This document shows positions 8,592-16,145 of a stretch of DNA of 64,000 bases, in pieces. A program made the translations under genes and the position numbers. Numbering within the stretch: position 1 is the stretch's first letter; the number at the start of each line of letters is the position of its first letter. The stretch is from SURF-21 sp964462595 (GTDB lineage Bacteria; Actinomycetota; Geothermincolia; Geothermincolales; RBG-13-55-18). The DNA lies in contig CAYWXM010000014.1 in the NCBI GenBank assembly GCA_964462595.1, positions 1 through 64,000 on the forward strand, given 5' to 3'. The notes below the pieces were generated by a model that did no database searches, had not been told where the DNA came from, and was given only the letters and a program-made list of their open reading frames with translations.

Positions 8592-8799
8592 GGGGCCAGT
8601 TCTCGAATATCGAGTTCTCCACCAGGAAGCACCCAAGATGGCAAGGTCATCACGGCCTCGAGGATATATGGGTAAACCCAAGAGGAGATATGGTAGCATC
8701 CGGGCATAGATCATCCCACGATGAGCCCGATGATCAGAAAAAGGTAGAGGGATGAATGGAAGATATAGGCAAATAACTCGATATTCGAGAACCGGCCCC
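8592..8799. mobile_element. MITE-like element, copy 1 (208 bp)
   Basis: A 208-bp element bounded by 25-bp inverted repeats, GGGGCCAGTTCTCGAATATC... at 8592-8616 and its complement at 8775-8799, with one mismatch. A second copy of the same length and orientation lies at 10672-10879, and similarity extends about 7 bp left of the inverted repeat (CACATGA). No transposase is encoded. A 40-codon frame opening at the flanking ATG (8588) is also open in copy 2, but most differences between copies change the amino acid. Confidence 0.75.
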
Positions 8800-8899
8800 T
8801 CCCAGATGGTTGATACAGAATCGGTTTATGTCCCATGCAACTGGGGTAGGTATTAAGTTGAAGCTATTCAATCCTGTTAATCCATGTCAGAGCTGTGGC

Positions 8900-9001
8900 A
8901 GCGGAAGGGGGAGGAAAACGCGCAGGGTGGTCACGGGTCTGACGCAGGAGGGCAAGGCCGTTTTTGTGAGCGACGGGGAACCTCCGCGCTATCGTATGTG
9001 A
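8900..9001 (+). pseudogene. Truncated cupin-protein N-terminus
   Basis: The frame ending at 9001 reads RRVVTGLTQEGKAVFVSDGE then PPRYRM and stop. This matches the usual first residues of short cupin-domain proteins (RRVVTGHDxxGKAVxxSDG). The barrel itself is absent, and there is no clear start codon after the GGGGGAGG at about 8908. It is a leftover of a gene lost between repeat copy 1 and the acyl-CoA ligase. Confidence 0.5.
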
Positions 9002-9101
9002 AGTAGTCCGGAGATCTCATCTCATATTGTCCGGCCGGGGGCCTACTCGATGCCCTATCATCTGGACCGGGCGTAAACCGAGCGGAAAAGGAGGGAGCAA
9101 G

Positions 9102-10622
9102 ATGATAAACACCGGCGAAATTATGGCTCGCAACGCCAGGAAATTCCCGGAAAGGGAGGCGCTCGTATACGAGGACAAGCGCTACACCTACAGGGAGCTG
9201 AACGAGATCGCGAACAAGCTCGCGAACAAGCTCATTGCCCTGGGCCTCAAAAAGGGCGACAAGGTAGGCATGATGAGTTTCAACTCCGATTCCTTCGTCA
9301 TAACCTACTTCGCCGTCATGAAGGCGGGAGGGATAGTGGTGCCCCTCAATTTCCGCCTCGCCGGCCCGGAAACGGAGTACATACTCGATAACAGCGATTC
9401 CAGCTTCTTTGTCTTCGGGAACGAGTTCCTGCCGCTGGCCAGGGAAATCAGGGAAAAACTTCCCCGCATCGGGCACTGGATCCTTGCCGACGGGGAGGCG
9501 GATGCCGACTATATGTATCTGCCTGACATGTTGGAGAAGGGGAATCCCTCCGAGCCCGGGGTGGAGATAGGACTCTTCGACGAGTCGGCGATCATCTATA
9601 CTTCGGGGACGACGGGAAAGCCCAAGGGGGCGGTCTTCAACCATTACTGCCACCTGAGCATAGGCACGGCCATGCTGGCCGAGGTGAATATCAGTGAACA
9701 TGATCGCATCCTTCACGCGGCACCGCTGTTTCACTCCGCGGAACTCCACCTCTACCTCTGGCCGGGCACTTTTATGGGCGCAACCCACGTGGTGATGAAG
9801 TTCTTCATTCCCAAGCTGACCCTGGAGACGATCGAGAAAGAACGCATCACCCAGTTCTTCGGCCCGCCCGCCATGTTCCTCCTGATGATGCAGGAGCCCG
9901 ATTTCGAGAAGTATGACCTGAGCTCGGTGAAGTACTGGGCCTACGGGGCCGCTCCCATGTCCCGAGAGCAGGTGCTCAAGGCCATAGACATGTTCAAGAC
10001 TGACAGGTTCTTCTGCCTCTGCGGCCTCACCGAGGGAGGACCCGGGGGAGTCCGATTGCGTCCCGAGGACCAGGTCACCAAGGCGGGTGCGGGAGGGCTT
10101 CCCGTGGTCAACTGCGAATGCAAGGTGGTCAACGAGGGGGGCGAGAAGGTAAAGGTGGGCGAGGTAGGAGAGTGGTTGGTTCGCTGCGAGAGCAACATGC
10201 TCTACTACTACAAGAACCCGGAGGAGACGGCCAAGACCCTGACCCCGGACGGTTACGTGAGGACGGGGGACATGGCGGTGGTCGACGATGACGGCTACGT
10301 GACCCTGGTCGATCGCAAGAAGGACATGCTCATCTCGGGCGGTGAGAACATATACCCCAGGGAGATAGAGAACGTCCTGCTCTCCCACGACAAGGTAGCC
10401 GACGTTGCGGTCATCGGTGTGGCCCACGAGATCTACGGCGAGACGGTCAAGGCATTCGTGGTCCTCAAGGAAGGCGTTGAGGCTACGGGCGATGAACTCA
10501 GGGAGTTCTGCAAAGGTAAACTGGGCGATTTCAAGATCCCTAGACAATGGGAGTTCATCGATGCCCTGCCGCGCAACCCCTCCGGTAAGGTCTTGAAGTA
10601 CATATTGAAGGAGAAGGAGTGA
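9102..10622 (+). CDS. Acyl-CoA synthetase (AMP-forming, FadD-like)
   Basis: A 506-residue member of the ANL superfamily that activates a carboxylic acid, usually a fatty acid, to its CoA thioester via an acyl-adenylate. The P-loop YTSGTTGKPKG starts at residue 166, followed by YGAAPMS, the VRTGD adenine-site motif, the hinge region LVDRKKDMLISGGENIYPRE and the C-terminal lysine motif NPSGKVLK. The ATG at 9102 follows AAGGAGGGAGCAAG; the longer frame from 9027 has no such site. It stands alone, flanked on both sides by copies of the 208-bp repeat element. Confidence 0.92.
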   Translation: MINTGEIMARNARKFPEREALVYEDKRYTYRELNEIANKLANKLIALGLKKGDKVGMMSFNSDSFVITYFAVMKAGGIVVPLNFRLAGPETEYILDNSDSSFFVFGNEFLPLAREIREKLPRIGHWILADGEADADYMYLPDMLEKGNPSEPGVEIGLFDESAIIYTSGTTGKPKGAVFNHYCHLSIGTAMLAEVNISEHDRILHAAPLFHSAELHLYLWPGTFMGATHVVMKFFIPKLTLETIEKERITQFFGPPAMFLLMMQEPDFEKYDLSSVKYWAYGAAPMSREQVLKAIDMFKTDRFFCLCGLTEGGPGGVRLRPEDQVTKAGAGGLPVVNCECKVVNEGGEKVKVGEVGEWLVRCESNMLYYYKNPEETAKTLTPDGYVRTGDMAVVDDDGYVTLVDRKKDMLISGGENIYPREIENVLLSHDKVADVAVIGVAHEIYGETVKAFVVLKEGVEATGDELREFCKGKLGDFKIPRQWEFIDALPRNPSGKVLKYILKEKE

Positions 10623-10671
10623 CCCAGTAGACGGGAGTCGCTACAGGTCAGGCCAACAACGGGCACATGAG

Positions 10672-10879
10672 GGGGCCAGGTTTCGAATACCGAGTTCCCC
10701 ACCAGGGAGCACCCCGTATGGCAAGGTCATCATGGCCTCGAGGATATAAAGGTAAACCCAAGAGGAGATACGGCAGCATCCGGGCATGGATCATCCCACG
10801 ATGAGCCCGAGCATCATATAAAGGTAGAGGGAAGCATGGAATATATAGGCAAATAACTAGATATTCGAGACCTGACCCC
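10672..10879. mobile_element. MITE-like element, copy 2 (208 bp)
   Basis: Second copy of the element at 8592-8799, same length and orientation, roughly 85% identical by eye with no length change. Inverted repeats are at 10672-10696 and 10855-10879 and pair with four mismatches. It begins 49 bp after the acyl-CoA ligase stop and ends against the stop of the convergent membrane-protein gene. Confidence 0.75.
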
Positions 10880-10881
10880 CT

Positions 10882-11442
10882 TTACGAGATCTTCAATATC
10901 TTCTTCCAGGCGCGGTGCGCGGGGCATACGTTCTTCCATGCCTGGGTGGAATGGGTGGCGCACCAGCGGCAGGAGTGGAAGAAATGACCGAAGAGCACCA
11001 GTTGCATGATGAGGAAGTAGCGCGTGAGCAGCTCGCGGTTGTCGCGCAGCGCCAGCGCGGGTGTCCAGAACATGGACAGAAGGCAGAAGCCCTCCATTCC
11101 GAACCCCAGCGGCCCCACGTCCTTCTCCACCCTGGGAAAGAGCATGGATGTGTACTTGCCGAGATAGAAGGAATAACACATATTGCCGTAGCCGTCACAG
11201 CGGGAGCAGGTGAGGTAACGGGGCCAGGTGAGGAACAGGCCCAGGGTACCCAGCCAGAATGCCAGGTGTTTGAACTTCCGCTCCTTGATCATCCCTGCCA
11301 GTGCGAACAAGGCGCCAAGGCCGAAGGTGGCGAAGCGCAAGGCCATAATGAAGGGGTTCGGCCGGGGCTCGCAGTCATTCCCGTTGCAATCCGCGCAGGG
11401 GCTGTCCGATAAACCGTTGTCGCTTTCCGTTCCCCGAACCAT
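10882..11442 (-). CDS. Cys-rich multi-pass membrane protein, unknown
   Basis: A 186-residue protein with an N-terminal CADCNGNDC segment, about four membrane segments, and a second cysteine cluster CSRCDGYGNMC between them, plus CRWC near the C-terminus. The paired cysteines suggest a metal or redox role, but I do not recognise the family. I start at the ATG 11440-11442, which follows AAAGGAGGTAGCC; the in-frame ATG at 11508 would add a stretch without a ribosome site. The stop lies 2 bp from repeat copy 2. Confidence 0.7.
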   Translation of the reverse strand: MVRGTESDNGLSDSPCADCNGNDCEPRPNPFIMALRFATFGLGALFALAGMIKERKFKHLAFWLGTLGLFLTWPRYLTCSRCDGYGNMCYSFYLGKYTSMLFPRVEKDVGPLGFGMEGFCLLSMFWTPALALRDNRELLTRYFLIMQLVLFGHFFHSCRWCATHSTQAWKNVCPAHRAWKKILKIS

Positions 11443-11708
11443 GGCTACCTCCTTTTCCGACTCTATGTCGCCTTTAAGCATATTAATATAGGCTTTTTGT
11501 CTGCGCAAGGGCAGAACACGTATCGGAGGCGTGGTATCCGTGGTGTTTGAGCGATTGAAGGCGAGAGCTGAACCCGCTTTAGGGAAAAGGGGATCAACCT
11601 GGCGTTCGCCGCATAAAACCCGGCTTGGGGGAAGAAAGAGGAAACGGCAGGTCCAGTACTGTTATCATTGAGATAATCGCTGGGCTCGGGAGACGGGAGG
11701 AGAGACAG

Positions 11709-12161
11709 ATGATCGACAAGGTGCTGCTTCCCACGGACGGTTCGGAGGAGGCCGAGAAGGCCATCGCCTTCGCGGCCAGGCTTTTCGCGAACACCTCGTG
11801 CAAGGTGGTCCTGCTCTCGGTGGTGGAGGAACCCGTGTATTCCGCCTTCTGGTCCGACGGGCTTATCGCGCCAGAGGTCCTGATGCCACCGCCGGAGGAG
11901 CTGCGCGAGGAGTTGGACAAACGGGCAGAGGAGATGCTCGCGGAAAGCGCCAAGCCGCTTCGTGACGTCGGCCTGGAAGTTATACCCAAGATACGTTTTG
12001 GTAACTCCGCGGGGGAGATACTGCAGGAGTGCGAGGAGGAGGATTACGAGATGATCCTCATGGGCAGCCACGGGCGCGGCGCCCTGGGGGGTTTCCTGCT
12101 GGGTTCGGTGAGCAACCGGGTGGCCCATCACGCCAAGTGCCCCGTGCTCATCGTGCGCTAG
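11709..12161 (+). CDS. Universal stress protein (UspA family)
   Basis: A 150-residue single-domain Usp protein. It starts IDKVLLPTDGSEEAEKA and ends with the ATP-binding motif GSHGRGALGGFLLGSVS at about residues 119-135 (G-x-x-G-x9-G-S). ATP-binding Usp proteins act in the cytoplasm in stress adaptation. The ATG at 11709 is preceded by GGGAGGAGAGACAG. It is monocistronic; the next gene is convergent. Confidence 0.92.
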   Translation: MIDKVLLPTDGSEEAEKAIAFAARLFANTSCKVVLLSVVEEPVYSAFWSDGLIAPEVLMPPPEELREELDKRAEEMLAESAKPLRDVGLEVIPKIRFGNSAGEILQECEEEDYEMILMGSHGRGALGGFLLGSVSNRVAHHAKCPVLIVR

Positions 12162-12285
12162 ACGGGTTGACGGCCGGCGGGCAAGTCACATCGCGGGGTC
12201 CCGTTGACCCGGGTGTATTCGCGCACAGGGGGGAAACCGCCATCGACGGGGCGCGAGATACCTCGAACGAAAGGCATCCTAAACA

Positions 12286-13116
12286 TCAGCGGAAATGGGC
12301 CATGCGGTAATCGCAGATCTTTTCGAATCCGATTCCAAGGTAGATGCTCCTGGCAGGCAGGTTGTCCTTCGCCACGCTCAGGCAAGCCTTGCCCGCTTTC
12401 GCGAGTACTGAACGGCAGAGCAATGACATGCAGGCCGAGGAGAGGCCCTTGCCCCTGAAGGCGGGGACGGTGTAGACACCTCCGATGAGGGCGGCCCGCG
12501 AGGTGCGTACCATGACCTCCGCCTTGGAGACGATCTCCCCGTCCGCCAGGGAGACGGCGATCCCCGAATCGCGCATCCTCTCCCCGGCCAGCTTGCCCAG
12601 TTCCTCCTCTGCCTCATCGAGGCTGCCGAAATATTCGAGCTGGAAAGCGCGGTTCAATTCGATCAGGCGCTCCAGGTCCCCGGGTTCCGCGAGACGCGCT
12701 TCGGGCCCGATGCGCGGACGGAAGGACTCCGTATCCAGTGACATGTAATCCTGCTCCTCCCAGCCCAGCGGCCCGAGTCCATGGACCGTAAGCCTTTCCA
12801 GCAGTGGGCCAGTCCAGTCCGTACGCCCTATGAGGAACCTGGGCTTGCGGTCGAGCGTGGCGACGTGGTCGGCGAGTTCCAGCGCCAGTCCCGGGACGGG
12901 TGCGTAGACGAACATGGAGCCCAGGTTGTAAAGGGCCGTTATGCCGCCCATCTCCCCCCCGCGGAAAGCGCCGAAGTAGCGGCCCTGGAAGGGAAGGCCG
13001 CGATCCTCGAGGCCGTAGTGGGTGATATCGTAGATCATTACCAGGTTGAGTTCGTGGTCCCGGTCGAGGAAACCGAGCGTCTCTTCACGGTTCTTTTCCT
13101 CCAGGAGCCTTATCAT
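12286..13116 (-). CDS. GNAT family N-acetyltransferase (DUF4081-type)
   Basis: A 276-residue protein with an N-terminal DUF4081-like region (to about residue 130) and a C-terminal GNAT domain. The acetyl-CoA motif A region reads GGVYTVPAFRGKGLSSACMS, followed by NLPARSIYLGIGFEKI. These enzymes transfer acetyl groups to amines; the substrate is unknown. I prefer the ATG at 13114-13116 with AAAGGA upstream; another ATG lies ten codons earlier. Confidence 0.85.
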   Translation of the reverse strand: MIRLLEEKNREETLGFLDRDHELNLVMIYDITHYGLEDRGLPFQGRYFGAFRGGEMGGITALYNLGSMFVYAPVPGLALELADHVATLDRKPRFLIGRTDWTGPLLERLTVHGLGPLGWEEQDYMSLDTESFRPRIGPEARLAEPGDLERLIELNRAFQLEYFGSLDEAEEELGKLAGERMRDSGIAVSLADGEIVSKAEVMVRTSRAALIGGVYTVPAFRGKGLSSACMSLLCRSVLAKAGKACLSVAKDNLPARSIYLGIGFEKICDYRMAHFR

Positions 13117-13391
13117 CCCGTTTTCCTTTCCCGCTTCGTGGGTCAATGGCTATTATTCGCGCCGCGGGAGCCGCCAGTCAAATCGCTACCATGGTGTGGA
13201 TATTGTGGGAGGCGAGCCATCGCGCACGAAACCCGGGCGGAAGGCGCGAGCCGGACCACCGGCCGGGACGACACCGATGGTACGGCGGCATGGGGGAGGG
13301 GCGGCGGTGTTGGGGGGGCAAGCCGTAGAGCCGGGGCTCTATCTTATGGAGAGACAGGCGAATGAGGGGAAGTAGCAGCTCCCACGTTGAT
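13117..13391. other. Non-coding stretch upstream of the T-box promoter
   Basis: No reading frame here has gene-like composition. The sequence is very GC-rich, with a small hairpin AGAGCCGGGGCTCT at about 13328-13341. Together with the leader at 13440-13712 and the 200-bp tail to the next start, the whole 13117-13915 interval lacks protein genes. Confidence 0.5.
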
Positions 13392-13420
13392 TTGACATGC
13401 TTATGCCGCGGAAGTATCAT
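13392..13420 (+). promoter_or_regulatory. Sigma-70-type promoter of the DUF39 leader
   Basis: TTGACA (13392-13397) and TATCAT (13415-13420) are separated by exactly 17 bases, close to consensus. Transcription would begin near 13427, just ahead of the T-box-like leader. Confidence 0.65.
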
Positions 13421-13439
13421 TTTTTTATTCCCGTGTGAC

Positions 13440-13712
13440 CTGGGGATTATTGACAACAACATAATCACCGCGAAAGGCTATGAAGGGGAGGAGTAAGCCC
13501 GCGGACGGCGTTACAGAGAGCCGGGCCGAGGTTGAGAACCGGTGCGCCAGGCGGGCCGAAGATGGCCCCGGAGCTTCCCGCTGAAAGCGCAAGCGAGTAG
13601 GCGAGGACGGATGCCTCCGTGATCAAAGGCGAGGGTATCGCGCAGCGGCGCCGTACCCGGTGCGGAAAGACGGTTTCAAAGCCGCCGTGCACCTTCGCCG
13701 GCGGTATTTTTA
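13440..13712 (+). promoter_or_regulatory. T-box-like leader RNA upstream of the DUF39 gene
   Basis: Landmarks of T-box leaders occur in order: AGTA (13492-13495) of the specifier-loop S-turn; AGAGAG (13515-13520); an apical GGTTGAGAACCGGTGCG (from 13530); GATGGCCCCGGAGC (13561-13574); TGAA (13582-13585) preceding the specifier side; GAGTAGGCG (13595-13603); and the stem III hairpin ACGGA-TGCC-TCCGT (13607-13620). Stem I can pair GCGG 13501-13504 with CCGC 13578-13581. The T-box core is poor: GAGGGTATCGCG stands where GGGTGGxACCGCG is expected, without a clear UGG. A terminator follows at 13682. The specifier codon cannot be assigned securely (GCG, CGC or GCA by register). Confidence 0.65.
13682..13712 (+). 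terminator. Intrinsic terminator at the end of the T-box-like leader
   Basis: CCGCCG (13682-13687) pairs with CGGCGG (13699-13704) and is followed by TATTTTTAT. Its place between the leader and the gene at 13916 fits an attenuator. Confidence 0.6.
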
Positions 13713-13915
13713 TCCCGCTTTTCCCGCCGCTCGCAGGGAAGGGGCGCCGCGGGAATACGATGGACGATGGTCTCGGGACCGGTAGTGGATGGGATTGATG
13801 AAGATGAGAAAAAATGAGCGCGCGAGAAACCCAAAGGCGGTGGTGGCCTGCGTATGGGTCATGCCCTGCTTCCCCGCGGCAGAGAAAATCGGGTGACCGG
13901 AAAGGGAGTTGTGAG

Positions 13916-15091
13916 ATGGGCAAGACCATAGAGGAGATAAACGAGAGGATAAAGAGGGGCGAGGCGGTGGTGGTAACCGCCGAGGAGATAATAGACCTGG
14001 TGCGTAAGGACGGCATCGAGGAGACCGCGCGCAAGGTGGATGTCATAACCACGGGGACCTTCAGCCCCATGTGCTCGTCGGGGGCGTTCGTCAACCTGGG
14101 GCATGCCCAGCCGCGCATGAGAATATCGCGCGCCTGGCTCAACGAAGTCCCCGTTTTCTGCGGCCTCGCGGCCGTGGATGCTTATATCGGGGCCACGGAG
14201 ATGGCGGAACGCGATCCCCTGAACGAGGTATTCCCGGGCGAGTTCCGCTATGGGGGAGGCCACGTTATCGAGGACCTGGTGGCTCGCAGGACGGTGCACC
14301 TGCGGGCGGAGTCGTACGGTACCGATTGCTATCCCAACCGCCACTGGGAGAAGGACTTCAGCCTGGACGACATAAATGACGCGTGGCTTTTGAACCCCCG
14401 CAACGGCTACCAGAACTACAACGTGGGCGTCAACCTCTCCGAACACATCATCTATACCTACATGGGGGTGCTCCGCCCCGACCTGGGCAACGCCAATTAC
14501 TCCAGCGCGGGCCAGCTCTCGCCGCTCTTAAACGATCCGCTGCTGCGGACCACCGGCATCGGCACCCGCATCTTTCTGGGGGGAGGCATCGGTTACGTGA
14601 TCTGGCATGGGACCCAGCACAACACGGACGTGCCCCGCACGGCCTCCGGGGCGCCCACGAGGTCCGCGGCGACCTTGTCCGTTATCGGTGACCTCAAGGG
14701 GATGAACCCCCGTTATCTCGCCGGCTATTCCATCCTGGGTTATGGCGCGAGCCTGGCGGTGGGCATAGGCGTTCCCATCCCCGCTCTCGATGAGGACGTG
14801 GTCAGGTCGGCCGCGGTGCGGGACGAGGACCTGGTGGCGCCGGTGGTCGATTACTCCGCCGACTATCCCCAGGGCACGGGGAGAGTGCTGGGAGAGGTTA
14901 CTTATGCCGAACTTAAGAGCGGCAGCATAAGGCTCGATGGCAGGGACATACCCACCGCCTCCCTCTCGAGTTACAATCGCGCGCGCGAGATAGCGACGAC
15001 CCTCAAGGATTGGATATCGCAGGGCCGCTTCCTCCTGACCCAGGCGGTGGAGCTGCTGCCGTGCGCGGCCAGAGACGAGGGGGTGGTGTAG
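13916..15091 (+). CDS. L-aspartate semialdehyde sulfurtransferase (homocysteine biosynthesis, DUF39)
   Basis: A 391-residue DUF39 protein. Members of this family, studied in methanogens (MA1821), convert aspartate semialdehyde plus sulfide to homocysteine in anaerobes without the usual acyl-homoserine route. Gly-rich stretches (FRYGGGH, FLGGGIGYVIWHGTQHN) and cysteines C53 (SPMCSSGAF) and C138 (GTDCYP), likely catalytic, are present. The ATG at 13916 follows AAAGGGAGTTGTGAG. Its stop abuts the start of the NIL-ferredoxin gene, matching the MA1821-MA1822 pair. A T-box-like leader precedes it, suggesting control by charging of a tRNA. Confidence 0.9.
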   Translation: MGKTIEEINERIKRGEAVVVTAEEIIDLVRKDGIEETARKVDVITTGTFSPMCSSGAFVNLGHAQPRMRISRAWLNEVPVFCGLAAVDAYIGATEMAERDPLNEVFPGEFRYGGGHVIEDLVARRTVHLRAESYGTDCYPNRHWEKDFSLDDINDAWLLNPRNGYQNYNVGVNLSEHIIYTYMGVLRPDLGNANYSSAGQLSPLLNDPLLRTTGIGTRIFLGGGIGYVIWHGTQHNTDVPRTASGAPTRSAATLSVIGDLKGMNPRYLAGYSILGYGASLAVGIGVPIPALDEDVVRSAAVRDEDLVAPVVDYSADYPQGTGRVLGEVTYAELKSGSIRLDGRDIPTASLSSYNRAREIATTLKDWISQGRFLLTQAVELLPCAARDEGVV

Positions 15092-15499
15092 ATGGTAAGG
15101 CACAAGATAGTATTGCATTTCCCCCACGAACAGGTGGATAAGCCTATCGTGAGTAAGCTGGTGCGCGACTACGGCCTCGATTTCAATATCCTCAAGGCCT
15201 CCATAACGCCGCGCGAGGAAGGCCTGCTGGTGCTGGAGATAACGGGAAAGGAAAAGGATTACGAGCGCGGCATGGCCTATATCGAGTCGTGCGGCGTGAC
15301 CGTCCAGCCCCTGTCGCAGGATATCCGGCGCAACGAGGAAAGGTGCACGCATTGCGGCGTGTGCGTAGCCATATGCCCCACGGAGGCCCTTTTCGTCAAC
15401 CGCGATACCCTGGAGGTCGGGTTCGACAACGAGAAATGCGTGGCATGCGAGCTGTGCATCAAGGTCTGCCCTACCCACGCCATGGAGGTACATTATTGA
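15092..15499 (+). CDS. NIL-domain 2x[4Fe-4S] ferredoxin, partner of the sulfurtransferase
   Basis: A 135-residue protein. Residues 1-75 form a NIL domain, as found near methionine-related transporters, and residues 85-126 hold two ferredoxin motifs: C85, C88, C91, C95 and C116, C119, C122, C126. It matches the MA1822 architecture, which supplies electrons or handles sulfide for homocysteine formation. The ATG directly follows the stop of the DUF39 gene, so the two are translationally coupled. Confidence 0.92.
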   Translation: MVRHKIVLHFPHEQVDKPIVSKLVRDYGLDFNILKASITPREEGLLVLEITGKEKDYERGMAYIESCGVTVQPLSQDIRRNEERCTHCGVCVAICPTEALFVNRDTLEVGFDNEKCVACELCIKVCPTHAMEVHY

Positions 15500-15615
15500 T
15501 GTCCGGCGAAATGAAAAGCCCGGACGTGGCAGCGCTTTCAGCCCGGGACCTCCGGTGACGGTCCCGCTTCGCGATACGCTCAGCCCCAGGCGAACCTGTA
15601 GTTTACCGAGCTGGG

Positions 15616-16134
15616 GTGGCCTTACCCCATACGTCGAGGCAGGTCTACCGCCCTTCGGTTCCCGCCGCTCCAGCCCTTGCGGTTAAGCGCTCGCTGGTTC
15701 GCGACCCGAAGCTCACCATTCGCTGGAGCGCAGTGGCCGTGGGGTCCGGCATAGCGCTTATCGTCTCCGCCGTGCTCCCCTGGATAGGTACCGGGCTCAA
15801 TCCCTCCCGCGCACTTGCGGGGATCACCTTCCCGGAGGGTATCACGGTGGCCGTGTTGACGGCCCTGGTGTGGGCGGCGGGAGCGCTGATGTTCCTCGAC
15901 ACAGGAAGGACCCGTACCTGGCTGAGGGCGACGCAATCGCTCTCCTTTTTGTCTTTCCTCGTGGTGCTGCTGTTCTTCGGCCTGAGGGTATTGGGGGGTG
16001 TGGGCTACGATAAGCTCGCGGGCGCGGATGCAGCCGCCACGTTTGGTGGCGTGGGTTGGGGTTTCTGGCTGGCCCTGGTGTCGTCGCTCATCTCTTATGT
16101 GGCGTGCCGGGAAGTCGGAAGATACGTAGGCTGA
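15616..16134 (+). CDS. Four-segment membrane protein, unknown
   Basis: A 172-residue protein with a basic, proline-rich N-terminus of about 35 residues and four hydrophobic segments near residues 38-58, 72-92, 106-126 and 145-163. No catalytic motif is visible. The GTG at 15616 has only a weak GGGG upstream, so the start is uncertain. It is read toward the convergent flavoprotein gene, 11 bp away. Confidence 0.6.
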   Translation: MALPHTSRQVYRPSVPAAPALAVKRSLVRDPKLTIRWSAVAVGSGIALIVSAVLPWIGTGLNPSRALAGITFPEGITVAVLTALVWAAGALMFLDTGRTRTWLRATQSLSFLSFLVVLLFFGLRVLGGVGYDKLAGADAAATFGGVGWGFWLALVSSLISYVACREVGRYVG

Positions 16135-16145
16135 GACGCGGCCGA

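Noticed and set aside
8486..8707. N-terminal extension of the second TetR gene
   Set aside because: It would cover the operators and part of the repeat element; a start with ribosome site exists at 8485.
8931..10547. 538-codon frame antisense to the acyl-CoA ligase
   Set aside because: Sequence character is that of a shadow; the ligase has all ANL motifs.
13465..14142. 225-codon minus-strand frame over the T-box-like leader
   Set aside because: Composition is unlike a protein and the region shows RNA landmarks and a terminator on the plus strand.
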